Made by a program: the position numbers and the translations under genes
Origin: Microbacteriaceae bacterium
GTDB lineage: Bacteria > Actinomycetota > Actinomycetes > Actinomycetales > Microbacteriaceae
Length of the DNA: 45,887 nt
Direction: 5' to 3'
Assembly (NCBI GenBank): GCA_947378555.1
Contig: CANCKM010000005.1
Location: forward strand, 1 to 45,887
Shown: one piece after another, positions 29,837-36,972 of the stretch
How the letters are laid out: every line of letters starts with the position of its first letter
Numbering within the stretch: position 1 is the first letter of the stretch
The notes under the pieces: generated by a model
What the model was told of the DNA's origin: nothing
Database searches by the model: none
What the model saw: the letters and a program-made list of their open reading frames with translations, nothing else

Positions 29837-32532
29837 TAGTGGGCAGCCTCATCCCAAGTTTTGCCGACCCCGAGTTGAACTTCAAGCGGAACACTCAGCA
29901 CGGCAGCGCCCTCCATTTTTTCGGTCACCAAAACCTTTAGCTGCTCAAGCTCGCCAGCTGCCACCTCAAAAACCAGTTCGTCATGCACCTGCAGCAACAT
30001 GCGACTTTTCAGGTTTCTTAAGTTCATTTCGGTGGCCACCGAGTTCATGGCTATTTTCATGATGTCGGCTGCGGTGCCCTGAATGGGGGCGTTCAGAGCG
30101 GCCCGTCGAGCATTTTCGCGAAGTTGGAATATTTTGCTGGCCAAGTCCGGGAACGGTCGACGACGACCCAGGGTCGTTGCCGTGTAGCCCCTTAGCTTTG
30201 CCTCATCAACAACCGAAGCCAAATACCGCTTCACTCCCCCGAACCTTGCAAAGTAATCTGCCATCAGCTGTTTCGCCTCAGCATTACTCATGCGCAGTTG
30301 CTTGGCTAAGCCGTATTCGCTCAGACCGTAAACCAAACCGTAGCTCATGGCCTTAACCTTTGAGCGCATCGCACTCGTGACGTCTTCTGGTTCAACGTTG
30401 AAAATTCTGGCACCGACGAACCGGTGCAGGTCTTCACCCGACTTGAACGCCTCGATGAGACCCTCGTCTTCCGAGAGGTGCGCCATGATCCGCATTTCAA
30501 TCTGTGAGTAGTCGGCGGTGAGTAGTGTCTCAAAACCCTTACCAACACGGAAGGCGTCTCTAATTTGGCGTCCGCGCGCGTTCTTGATTGGAATGTTTTG
30601 CAGGTTTGGATTCTCAGAAGATAGCCTGCCAGTCGAAGTGCCGGTCTGGACGTAGCTGGTATGCACCCGGCCATCCGGCGAGACCGACTTGAGCAGGGTC
30701 TCAACCATTTGGCGAATTTTAGTTGCATCGCGATGGGCCAAGAGCTTCTCTAGGAATGGGTGCTCGGTTTGTTCGAAAAGAGTCGCTAGAGCTTCGGCGT
30801 TTGTCGAGTAACCAGTTTTTATCGATTTGGTTCCGGTCATCCCAAGTTCATCAAAGAGAACCGTCTGAAGCTGTTTGGGTGAAGCGAGATTTATCTCGCG
30901 ACCGATTAGCGCGTAGGCGTCTTTTGCAATCGCGGCAACCTCGACGCCGAGGCTGGCAAAGAGCTCCTCAAGACCTGTGACGTCCACCTCGATGCCCGTG
31001 AACTCCATCTTGGCCAGGGTTGCGCTTGATGGCAGCTCAACGGTTTTGTAAACCGTCAACTGCTCCTGCTCGGTCACGAGCTTGTGCTGCACCGAACTCA
31101 GCTCGACCGCGAGCCAGGCATCCAGGCTGGTTTCGCCATCGGTGTCGGCTATGAGCTGATTTGGATCCCCACGCTTTACGGTGAGTCCCAGATACTCCTC
31201 GGCTATGTCGTCCAGTTGGTAGTTTCGGCGAATCGGGTTGAGCAGGTAGGTCAACAGCAGCGGGTCATAGTCAACGCCACTTGCGTCAGAACCGAAGGCA
31301 AGCAGTTGCTTAATTAAATGCTTAGCGCCAAAAGTGGCCTTTGGAATGGATTCGTCTATAAGCCATGACCCAAGAGTTGCTATGAAGTCCTCGTTGCTGG
31401 CTGGCAACCAAGTGAGCCGGACAGTTTCGGTTGCGAAACCAACACTGATTACCCGACCCGAGTTTTGCTCAATCGCAAACCCCACGAAGCCGTGCGTCTC
31501 CTTGAGCCAGGCAAGCAGCTTTTGCCCGTCAATCTTTTTGTCGTCTGGAATCTCGTTGTGCTGAACAGGTGGGGTGGCCTTCAAATCTTCGGCAAGTTCA
31601 GTGGCAAGTTCTTTTCCGATGGATGCTGCGGTTTGACTGCCGTTCGATCCGCGCAACCGCAAAACCCGCTCGGTCAAAGTTTTGAAATGCAAGCGGGTGA
31701 AAACTTCTCTCACCTTTGCTTCATCTACCGAGCCGAGAGTAAGTTCGTCGAAGGTTAGACCGAGATCCAGGTCGCGGACCAAATGGTTGAGGCGCCGATT
31801 TCTGACTGCGAGCTCCTGATGTTCCCGGAGGCTCTCACCGACTTTGCCCGGAATCTCGGCTGCACCAGAAAAAATTGCCTCGAGTGAACCGAAGGATTGC
31901 AACCACTTGGCTGCCGTCTTCGGGCCAACCCCGGGTATTCCTGGAAGATTGTCGGAGGTTTCGCCAACGAGCGCGGCAAGATCTGGGTACTGCTTCGCGT
32001 GAACCCCGTATTTGTCATAAACGGCGGCGTCGTCCATGCGAGCAAGGTTGAGCACTCCCTTGACGGGATAAAGAATGGTCGTGTTTTCCGAGATCAGCTG
32101 GAAGGTGTCTCTATCGCCAGAGACCACGAAGACTTTGAAACCCTGATCGCTGGCCTGATCGGCGAGGCTCGCCAAAATGTCGTCGGCCTCATAGTTGACC
32201 CTCGTCATGGTTCGAATATTCATGGCGGCTAAAGCCTCTTGCAGCAGCTCCGTCTGCCCGGCGAATTCCGGAGGGGTTTCACCGCGGGTGCCTTTGTACT
32301 CCGGGTACTCGTCGGTTCGAAACGAACTGCGAGAAAGGTCGAAGGCGACCGCGAGGTGGGTCGGTTTCTCGGCCTGCAAAATGTTCAGCAACATCGATAT
32401 GAACCCGTGAACCGCGTTGGTGTGCTGACCCTCGGGGGTTCGGAAGTTATCGGGAGTCAAAGCATAGAAGGCTCGAAAAGCCAGCGAGTGACCGTCAATC
32501 AACAGAAGAGTAGGCTTTGAAATAGCGTTCAT
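29836..32532 (-). CDS. polA: DNA polymerase I
   Basis: PolA (898 aa) fills gaps in excision repair and removes Okazaki primers. The 5' nuclease domain spans residues about 1-290 (LLIDGHSLAFRAFYAL, VVSGDRD, GIPGVGPKTA). The central domain is a degenerate 3'-5' exonuclease: where active enzymes have an Asp-x-Glu pair, residues 352-355 read FAIE, so proofreading is probably lost. The polymerase domain has motif A (DYSQIEMR, from 674), motif B with Arg723, Lys727 and Tyr731, and motif C (QVHDE). Tyr731 replaces the Phe762 of E. coli, as also seen in mycobacteria. A hairpin covers the ribosome binding region. Confidence 0.98.
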   Translation of the reverse strand: MNAISKPTLLLIDGHSLAFRAFYALTPDNFRTPEGQHTNAVHGFISMLLNILQAEKPTHLAVAFDLSRSSFRTDEYPEYKGTRGETPPEFAGQTELLQEALAAMNIRTMTRVNYEADDILASLADQASDQGFKVFVVSGDRDTFQLISENTTILYPVKGVLNLARMDDAAVYDKYGVHAKQYPDLAALVGETSDNLPGIPGVGPKTAAKWLQSFGSLEAIFSGAAEIPGKVGESLREHQELAVRNRRLNHLVRDLDLGLTFDELTLGSVDEAKVREVFTRLHFKTLTERVLRLRGSNGSQTAASIGKELATELAEDLKATPPVQHNEIPDDKKIDGQKLLAWLKETHGFVGFAIEQNSGRVISVGFATETVRLTWLPASNEDFIATLGSWLIDESIPKATFGAKHLIKQLLAFGSDASGVDYDPLLLTYLLNPIRRNYQLDDIAEEYLGLTVKRGDPNQLIADTDGETSLDAWLAVELSSVQHKLVTEQEQLTVYKTVELPSSATLAKMEFTGIEVDVTGLEELFASLGVEVAAIAKDAYALIGREINLASPKQLQTVLFDELGMTGTKSIKTGYSTNAEALATLFEQTEHPFLEKLLAHRDATKIRQMVETLLKSVSPDGRVHTSYVQTGTSTGRLSSENPNLQNIPIKNARGRQIRDAFRVGKGFETLLTADYSQIEMRIMAHLSEDEGLIEAFKSGEDLHRFVGARIFNVEPEDVTSAMRSKVKAMSYGLVYGLSEYGLAKQLRMSNAEAKQLMADYFARFGGVKRYLASVVDEAKLRGYTATTLGRRRPFPDLASKIFQLRENARRAALNAPIQGTAADIMKIAMNSVATEMNLRNLKSRMLLQVHDELVFEVAAGELEQLKVLVTEKMEGAAVLSVPLEVQLGVGKTWDEAAH

Positions 32533-32534
32533 TA

Positions 32535-32550
32535 GGCAAGCCTACTTGCC
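32535..32550. repeat. Inverted repeat just upstream of the polA start
   Basis: GGCAAG and CTTGCC (perfect 6-base arms, 4-base loop) end two bases before the polA ATG. On the minus strand the loop reads TAGG and is the only ribosome-binding-like sequence in place. The repeat also lies in the 54-base gap shared with the divergent thioesterase gene. Confidence 0.45.
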
Positions 32551-32586
32551 GTGCAATGCATTCATCGAGACTAACTGGAGCAGATT

Positions 32587-33015
32587 GTGACCAAAGCAAA
32601 AATCATTCTTAGCGAGGCTGCCGCCGCTCTGCTCGAGTTGCGTGGACTCGGTTCGCTGGCCGACAAAATGGGCATCGAATTGCTTGAACTTAGTGCCGAA
32701 CGTGCCGTTGCCACGATGCCGGTTGAAGGAAACACACAACCTCTCGGGGTTCTGCACGGCGGCGCTCATGTGGTTTTGGCCGAGAGCCTTGGCAGCATGG
32801 CAGCCAACGTCTGGGCGGGTGAAGGCAGATACGCGGTCGGAATCGAAATTAACGCTTCGCACAGCAAATCAGCTTCCAAAGGGCTGGTGACCGGCGTCTG
32901 CACGGCTGTGCACCTTGGAGGAACCCTGACGGTTCATGAGATAACCGTCAGCGATGAATCCGGCAGCCGGCTTTCGACTCTGCGCATCACGAACGTGATT
33001 CGCGAAAGGCGCTAA
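32587..33015 (+). CDS. Hotdog-fold thioesterase, PaaI/MenI-like
   Basis: This 142-residue protein belongs to the PaaI-type hotdog thioesterases, which hydrolyse aryl- or acyl-CoA thioesters. The family signature is clear: TQPLGVLHGGAHVVLAESLGS (residues about 51-71), where the HGG loop and the following Glu are the catalytic region. EINASHSKSASKG is the second conserved segment. The GTG start has GGAG 7 bases upstream. It diverges from polA, with 54 bases between starts, and converges with the response regulator gene. The substrate cannot be read from sequence; a menaquinone-pathway DHNA-CoA thioesterase and a phenylacetate-type enzyme are both possible. Confidence 0.85.
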   Translation: MTKAKIILSEAAAALLELRGLGSLADKMGIELLELSAERAVATMPVEGNTQPLGVLHGGAHVVLAESLGSMAANVWAGEGRYAVGIEINASHSKSASKGLVTGVCTAVHLGGTLTVHEITVSDESGSRLSTLRITNVIRERR

Positions 33016-33025
33016 CTCAGCCCTC

Positions 33026-33058
33026 AATCAAAAGTGCCTCACTGGCTCTTGGTTTTTA
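33026..33058. terminator. Possible bidirectional terminator between thioesterase and response regulator genes
   Basis: An imperfect hairpin (AAG-T-GCC, loop TCACT, GGC-T-CTT) in the 40-base convergent gap is followed on the plus strand by GGTTTTTATT. The stem is short with a T-T mismatch, so the call is tentative. Confidence 0.35.
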
Positions 33059-33694
33059 TTCTGCTGGAGCGGCCGGCGCGTCTTGGCTTTCAACCTCAGC
33101 AACGGCCGGTTTTGGCGACAACTGCTCGATTATTGTCTTGGCGACCTCGTGCATGGTCAAGCGTCGATCCATTGAGGCCTTCTGAATCCAACGAAAAGCC
33201 TCGGGCTCGGTCAGATTCATTTTCTCGTTCAAAAGGCCCTTGGCGCGATCGACGAGTTTTCTTATTTCGAAACGCTCGTTGAGGTCGGAAATCTCGTTCT
33301 CTAACGCTGTGAGCTGCGCAAAACGACTGAGGGCAATTTCAACCGCCGGTAGCAAGTCATTTGGCGTGAAGGGCTTGACAACGTAGGCCATTGCTCCGGC
33401 CTCATTTGCCCGGTCTACCAGCTCTCGTTGGCTAAAGGCCGTGAGCAACACGACCGGAATCTTTAGCACGGCCAACTGCTCGGCGGCGGAAATGCCATCG
33501 AGCTTTGGCATCTTGATGTCCATCACGGCCAGGTCTGGCTTGTGGAGCTTGGCAAGTTCAACGGCCTCTTCACCGTTGCTGGCCTGCCCGACAACCTCAA
33601 AGCCGAACTCCTCGAGGGTCTCGACAATATCCATGCGAATCAGGGATTCGTCTTCAGCAACCAGCACTCGACGCTTGGTAAGTTGTTCAGCCAT
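33056..33694 (-). CDS. pdtaR: ANTAR-domain response regulator, PdtaR-like
   Basis: This 212-residue regulator joins an N-terminal receiver domain to a C-terminal ANTAR RNA-binding domain, the layout of mycobacterial PdtaR. ANTAR proteins act as antiterminators by binding paired hairpins in nascent RNA. Receiver residues are Glu14/Asp15, phosphoacceptor Asp59 (AVMDIKMP), Thr85 and Lys107 (VVKPF). The ANTAR region (about 135-190) has RAKGLLNEKMNLTEPEAF and VAKTII. An Ala/Pro-rich tail follows. I prefer ATG 33694 to the TTG 42 bases upstream, although neither has a good ribosome binding site. No histidine kinase is nearby. It diverges from tRNA-Leu, with 76 bases between. Confidence 0.88.
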   Translation of the reverse strand: MAEQLTKRRVLVAEDESLIRMDIVETLEEFGFEVVGQASNGEEAVELAKLHKPDLAVMDIKMPKLDGISAAEQLAVLKIPVVLLTAFSQRELVDRANEAGAMAYVVKPFTPNDLLPAVEIALSRFAQLTALENEISDLNERFEIRKLVDRAKGLLNEKMNLTEPEAFRWIQKASMDRRLTMHEVAKTIIEQLSPKPAVAEVESQDAPAAPAE

Positions 33695-33770
33695 GAGGCT
33701 AACTTTATAAGAAAAAATCCTCGATTCGGCAACCAAGCGGGAATCCTATAAACTCTTAGGGTTGGCGAAA

Positions 33771-33853
33771 GCCGGAGTGGCGAAATGGCAGACGCGGAAG
33801 ACTCAAAATCTTTTGCCTGAAAGGGCGTGCGGGTTCGAGTCCCGCCTCCGGCA
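33771..33853 (+). tRNA. tRNA-Leu(CAA)
   Basis: The 83-base sequence folds as a class II tRNA. The 7-base acceptor stem is GCCGGAG with CTCCGGC, the discriminator base is A, the T arm is GCGGG-TTCGAGT-CCCGC, and there is a long variable arm (TGCCTGAAAGGGCGT). The anticodon loop CTCAAAA gives anticodon CAA, which reads UUG. The long variable arm and A73 fit leucine. The 3' CCA is not encoded (the gene continues CCG), so a CCA-adding enzyme is needed. A strong terminator follows 32 bases later. Confidence 0.95.
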
Positions 33854-33884
33854 CCGAAGATATTAGGTTCCTTGGCAGCCAACG

Positions 33885-33919
33885 ATCCCCAGTTTGATTG
33901 ATTTCAAGCTGGGGATTTT
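33885..33919 (+). terminator. Rho-independent terminator of tRNA-Leu
   Basis: A 13-base stem (ATCCCCAGTTTGA with TCAAGCTGGGGAT, one G-U pair) with a 6-base loop is followed by TTTTCTC. It lies in the convergent gap before pyk and is oriented for the tRNA. Confidence 0.8.
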
Positions 33920-33950
33920 CTCTTACCCGGTTCATCAAGAGACTCGGATA

Positions 33951-33990
33951 AAACAAATCCCGCGAACCAGAATCGATTCGCGGGATTCGC
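33951..33990 (-). terminator. Rho-independent terminator of pyk
   Basis: Perfect 11-base arms (AATCCCGCGAA, 33956-33966, and TTCGCGGGATT, 33977-33987) enclose a 10-base loop. On the minus strand the stem is followed by TGTTTTA. It begins about 25 bases after the pyk stop. Confidence 0.75.
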
Positions 33991-34012
33991 TTGTTGCAGA
34001 GCTTAGCGTTTA

Positions 34013-35455
34013 CTACTTTGAATACGCCGGAGCGGCCGCGTTGACGGCGTCGCCCACGCGGTGAACGCGAAGGGTGTTGGTTGATCCTGGGATGCCTGGA
34101 GGGGTTCCTGCTACGACGACAACTTCCTCGCCAATCTTGCAAGCGCCTTCGGCAATCACAATCTCGTCGACCTGGTGCATCATTTCGTCAGTGTGGGTCA
34201 CCGGGCTCACCAGATAGGTCTGAGCGCCCCATACCAATGAGAGTCGGTTGCGCACGGTTTCGCTCGGTGTGAACGCAAGCGTCGGAACCGATGAACGAAG
34301 TCTCGAGACTCGTCTGAGCGAGTCACCGGATTCGGTGAACACGCAAACGTACTTCGAGCCTAGAAGTTCGGCAATCTCAACCGCTGCCAGACAAACCGCA
34401 CCGGAGTGGGTGTGCGGGCGGGTTCCAAGGTCAGGAATTCGCTCCATACCGTTTTCTTCGGTGGATTCGATGATTCTTGCCATTACCTCGACGGTTTCGA
34501 CTGGGAATTCGCCAACGCTGGTTTCGCCAGACAGCATTAGGGCGTCAGCGCCATCGAGAACGGCGTTGGCCACATCGCTTGCTTCGGCGCGGGTTGGGCG
34601 TGAAGCAGTAACCATTGATTCGAGCATCTGAGTTGCAACGATGACTGGCTTAGCCCAGCGACGGGCCAACTCCACGGCACGCTTCTGAACCAAAGGAACC
34701 TGCTCCAGTGGCAATTCGACTCCGAGGTCACCACGGGCGACCATGATGCCATCAAAGGCATCGATGATCTCTTCGAGAGCCTCAACGGCTTGTGGCTTCT
34801 CAATCTTTGCAATGGTCGGAAGGAATTTGCCTTCTTCTTCCATAATCTCGTGAACACGTACGATGTCGCTTGCGTTTCTGACGAAAGACAAGGCAATCAT
34901 GTCTACCCCGAGGCGAATGGCCCAACGAAGGTCCTCTTCATCCTTCTCGGATAGCGCTGGCACGTTTACGGCTACACCCGGAAGGTTTATTCCCTTGTTG
35001 TTCGAAACAACTCCGGCGATATCTACCACGGTGGTAACGGTGGTAGGCGAAACGGCGGTGGCGCGCAGGGTTACCTTGCCATCGTCGATGAGCAGAAGGT
35101 CACCAACCTTGACGTCGGCCGGTAGGCCCTTGAAGGTGGTTCCACAAATGTTTACGTCACCGAGGATATCATCGGTCGTGATTGAAAAGGTAGCACCCTT
35201 TTCGAGCATTACCGGGCCGTCGGCGAATCGCCCGAGGCGGATCTTTGGTCCCTGTAGGTCAGCGAAGATGCCGACTGCCTTGCCGGTATCGGCGGCAACC
35301 TTACGCACGGTTTTGTAGATTTCTTCGTGCACGTCGTAGCTGCCGTGGCTCAGGTTCATTCGAGCGACATCAACACCAGCTTCAACGATTGCGCGAATCT
35401 GCTCATAGCTAGACGTTGCTGGCCCGAGGGTAGCAACAATTTTGGCGCGTCTCAT
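34013..35455 (-). CDS. pyk: Pyruvate kinase
   Basis: Pyruvate kinase (480 aa) makes pyruvate and ATP from phosphoenolpyruvate. Motifs include MNLSHGS, the catalytic Lys in AKIEKPQA, MVARGDLGVE, ATQMLESM and MLSGETSVGEFP. Residue 71, in LQGPKIRLG, is Lys where potassium-dependent enzymes have Glu, so activity without potassium is predicted from known family data. The C-terminal regulatory-type domain is present. AGGAAC precedes the ATG. A perfect 7-base inverted repeat lies just upstream, and a terminator downstream. Confidence 0.98.
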   Translation of the reverse strand: MRRAKIVATLGPATSSYEQIRAIVEAGVDVARMNLSHGSYDVHEEIYKTVRKVAADTGKAVGIFADLQGPKIRLGRFADGPVMLEKGATFSITTDDILGDVNICGTTFKGLPADVKVGDLLLIDDGKVTLRATAVSPTTVTTVVDIAGVVSNNKGINLPGVAVNVPALSEKDEEDLRWAIRLGVDMIALSFVRNASDIVRVHEIMEEEGKFLPTIAKIEKPQAVEALEEIIDAFDGIMVARGDLGVELPLEQVPLVQKRAVELARRWAKPVIVATQMLESMVTASRPTRAEASDVANAVLDGADALMLSGETSVGEFPVETVEVMARIIESTEENGMERIPDLGTRPHTHSGAVCLAAVEIAELLGSKYVCVFTESGDSLRRVSRLRSSVPTLAFTPSETVRNRLSLVWGAQTYLVSPVTHTDEMMHQVDEIVIAEGACKIGEEVVVVAGTPPGIPGSTNTLRVHRVGDAVNAAAPAYSK

Positions 35456-35468
35456 TTGTTCCTATTCT

Positions 35469-35497
35469 TTGGATTGCGCATGACTGCACTAATCCAA
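35469..35497. repeat. Inverted repeat upstream of pyk
   Basis: TTGGATT (35469-35475) and AATCCAA (35491-35497) are perfect 7-base arms with a 15-base spacer, centres 22 bases apart, in the 56-base gap between gltD and pyk. It begins 14 bases before the pyk start. No T run follows it on the minus strand, so an operator or leader hairpin is more likely than a terminator. Confidence 0.5.
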
Positions 35498-35511
35498 GGT
35501 TTTGTAGTGAT

Positions 35512-36972
35512 TTACGAATAGACCGAAAGTGGTCGATCAGTGGGTTTTACAGGGAAAGGTAATTCTGTGGTGCCCTCAAGGTGCTCATCGATGGCGGCCG
35601 CCGCTGCTCTTCCTTCGGCGATTGCCCAAACGATCAAGCTTTGCCCGCGGCCGGCATCTCCGGCTACGAAGACACCTTCGACCGGCGTGGAGTACTTTGA
35701 GTCACGTAGCAAATTTGAACGGCCGTCATCGGCAACTCCAAGTTGGCTGGCGATGGATTCTGTTTCAACGCCGGTGAAGCCAAGCGCTAGTAGAACAAGA
35801 TCCGCCGGGATAATCCGCTCGGTGCCGGCCTTCGGAACTCGCTTGCCCGAGACAAACTCGGTTTCGGCGACCTTGAGCCCGGTTAATTTGCCATTCTCGC
35901 CTAGAAACTCAACGGTTGAGGTCAAGTATTGGCGTTCGCCAAACTCCTCGTGGGCGCTCGGTACCTCGAAGAGGTTGGGGAAGCTCGGCCACGGTTGGTT
36001 TTCGGCGCGCTCAGCCGGTGGTTGATTGCCGATTGCAAGGGTGGTCACCGAGAGTGCGCCCTGGCGGGTTGCTGTGCCGAGGCAGTCGGCTCCGGTGTCG
36101 CCACCACCTAGAATGATCACGTTTTTGCCGGTCGCGATGACCTGCTCAGAAACCTGTTGGCCGGCGACAACTCTGTTGGCCGGAACCAAATAATCCATCG
36201 CGAACATAACGCCATCGAGGTCACGACCAGTGACTGCTAGATCGCGTGGTTTCGTCGACCCGGTGGCAACCAAAACTGCGTCGTAGCGAGCCCGCAGGTC
36301 GTCCCAAGTGATGTCGACGCCGATTGCAACTCCCGGCCTAAATCTCGTGCCTTCCGCTTCCATCTGGGCAAGACGTCGGTCGATGTGGTGCTTTTCCATT
36401 TTGAAATCTGGGATTCCGTAGCGAAGCAAGCCACCGATTTTGTCGTCACGCTCATAGACCGCAACCGTGTGACCCGCCCTGGTTAGCTGCTGCGCGGCGG
36501 CTAGACCGGCAGGGCCTGAACCGACAACAGCAACGGTTTTGCCGGTGAGTCGCTCTGGTGCATGTGATACCACCCATCCGGCGTCAAAAGCGTCGTCAAT
36601 AATCGAAACTTCGATTTCCTTGATGGTGACGGCCGGTTGGTTGATGCCCAAAACGCAAGCGCTCTCGCAAGGAGCTGGGCAAAGTCGCCCGGTGAACTCC
36701 GGAAAGTTGTTTGTCGAGTGAAGTCGCTCAATAGCGGTCTTGCCGTCTTCGCGCCAAACCAGATCGTTCCACTCGGGAATCAGGTTGCCGAGTGGGCAAC
36801 CCTGATGGCAGAAAGGAATTCCGCAGTCCATGCAACGGCTTGCTTGCCTAGAAACCACTGCTCGATCGCGACTCTCGTAGACCTCTTTCCAGTCCATGAT
36901 GCGAATCGGCACTGGTCGCCTTGAGGCGGTTTCACGACCCGTGGTCTTTAGAAATCCTCTTGGATCAGCCAT
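35512..36972 (-). CDS. gltD: Glutamate synthase, small (beta) subunit
   Basis: GltD (486 aa) takes electrons from NADPH through FAD and passes them to GltB for glutamate synthesis. The N-terminal domain has Fe-S cysteines ([13 protein letters not shown] and CPAPCESAC). The FAD site is [12 protein letters not shown] and the NADPH site is [11 protein letters not shown]. The C-terminal [14 protein letters not shown] completes the FAD fold. I choose ATG 36972, which has GGAGG 6 bases upstream and overlaps the gltB stop by 8 bases. A start 39 bases further upstream would lie within gltB and lacks support. Confidence 0.97.
   Translation of the reverse strand: MADPRGFLKTTGRETASRRPVPIRIMDWKEVYESRDRAVVSRQASRCMDCGIPFCHQGCPLGNLIPEWNDLVWREDGKTAIERLHSTNNFPEFTGRLCPAPCESACVLGINQPAVTIKEIEVSIIDDAFDAGWVVSHAPERLTGKTVAVVGSGPAGLAAAQQLTRAGHTVAVYERDDKIGGLLRYGIPDFKMEKHHIDRRLAQMEAEGTRFRPGVAIGVDITWDDLRARYDAVLVATGSTKPRDLAVTGRDLDGVMFAMDYLVPANRVVAGQQVSEQVIATGKNVIILGGGDTGADCLGTATRQGALSVTTLAIGNQPPAERAENQPWPSFPNLFEVPSAHEEFGERQYLTSTVEFLGENGKLTGLKVAETEFVSGKRVPKAGTERIIPADLVLLALGFTGVETESIASQLGVADDGRSNLLRDSKYSTPVEGVFVAGDAGRGQSLIVWAIAEGRAAAAAIDEHLEGTTELPFPVKPTDRPLSVYS

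Noticed and set aside
33756-34142. Open frame on the minus strand across tRNA-Leu and its terminator
   Set aside because: It runs through a well-folded tRNA gene, two terminators and the end of pyk; no protein family features.
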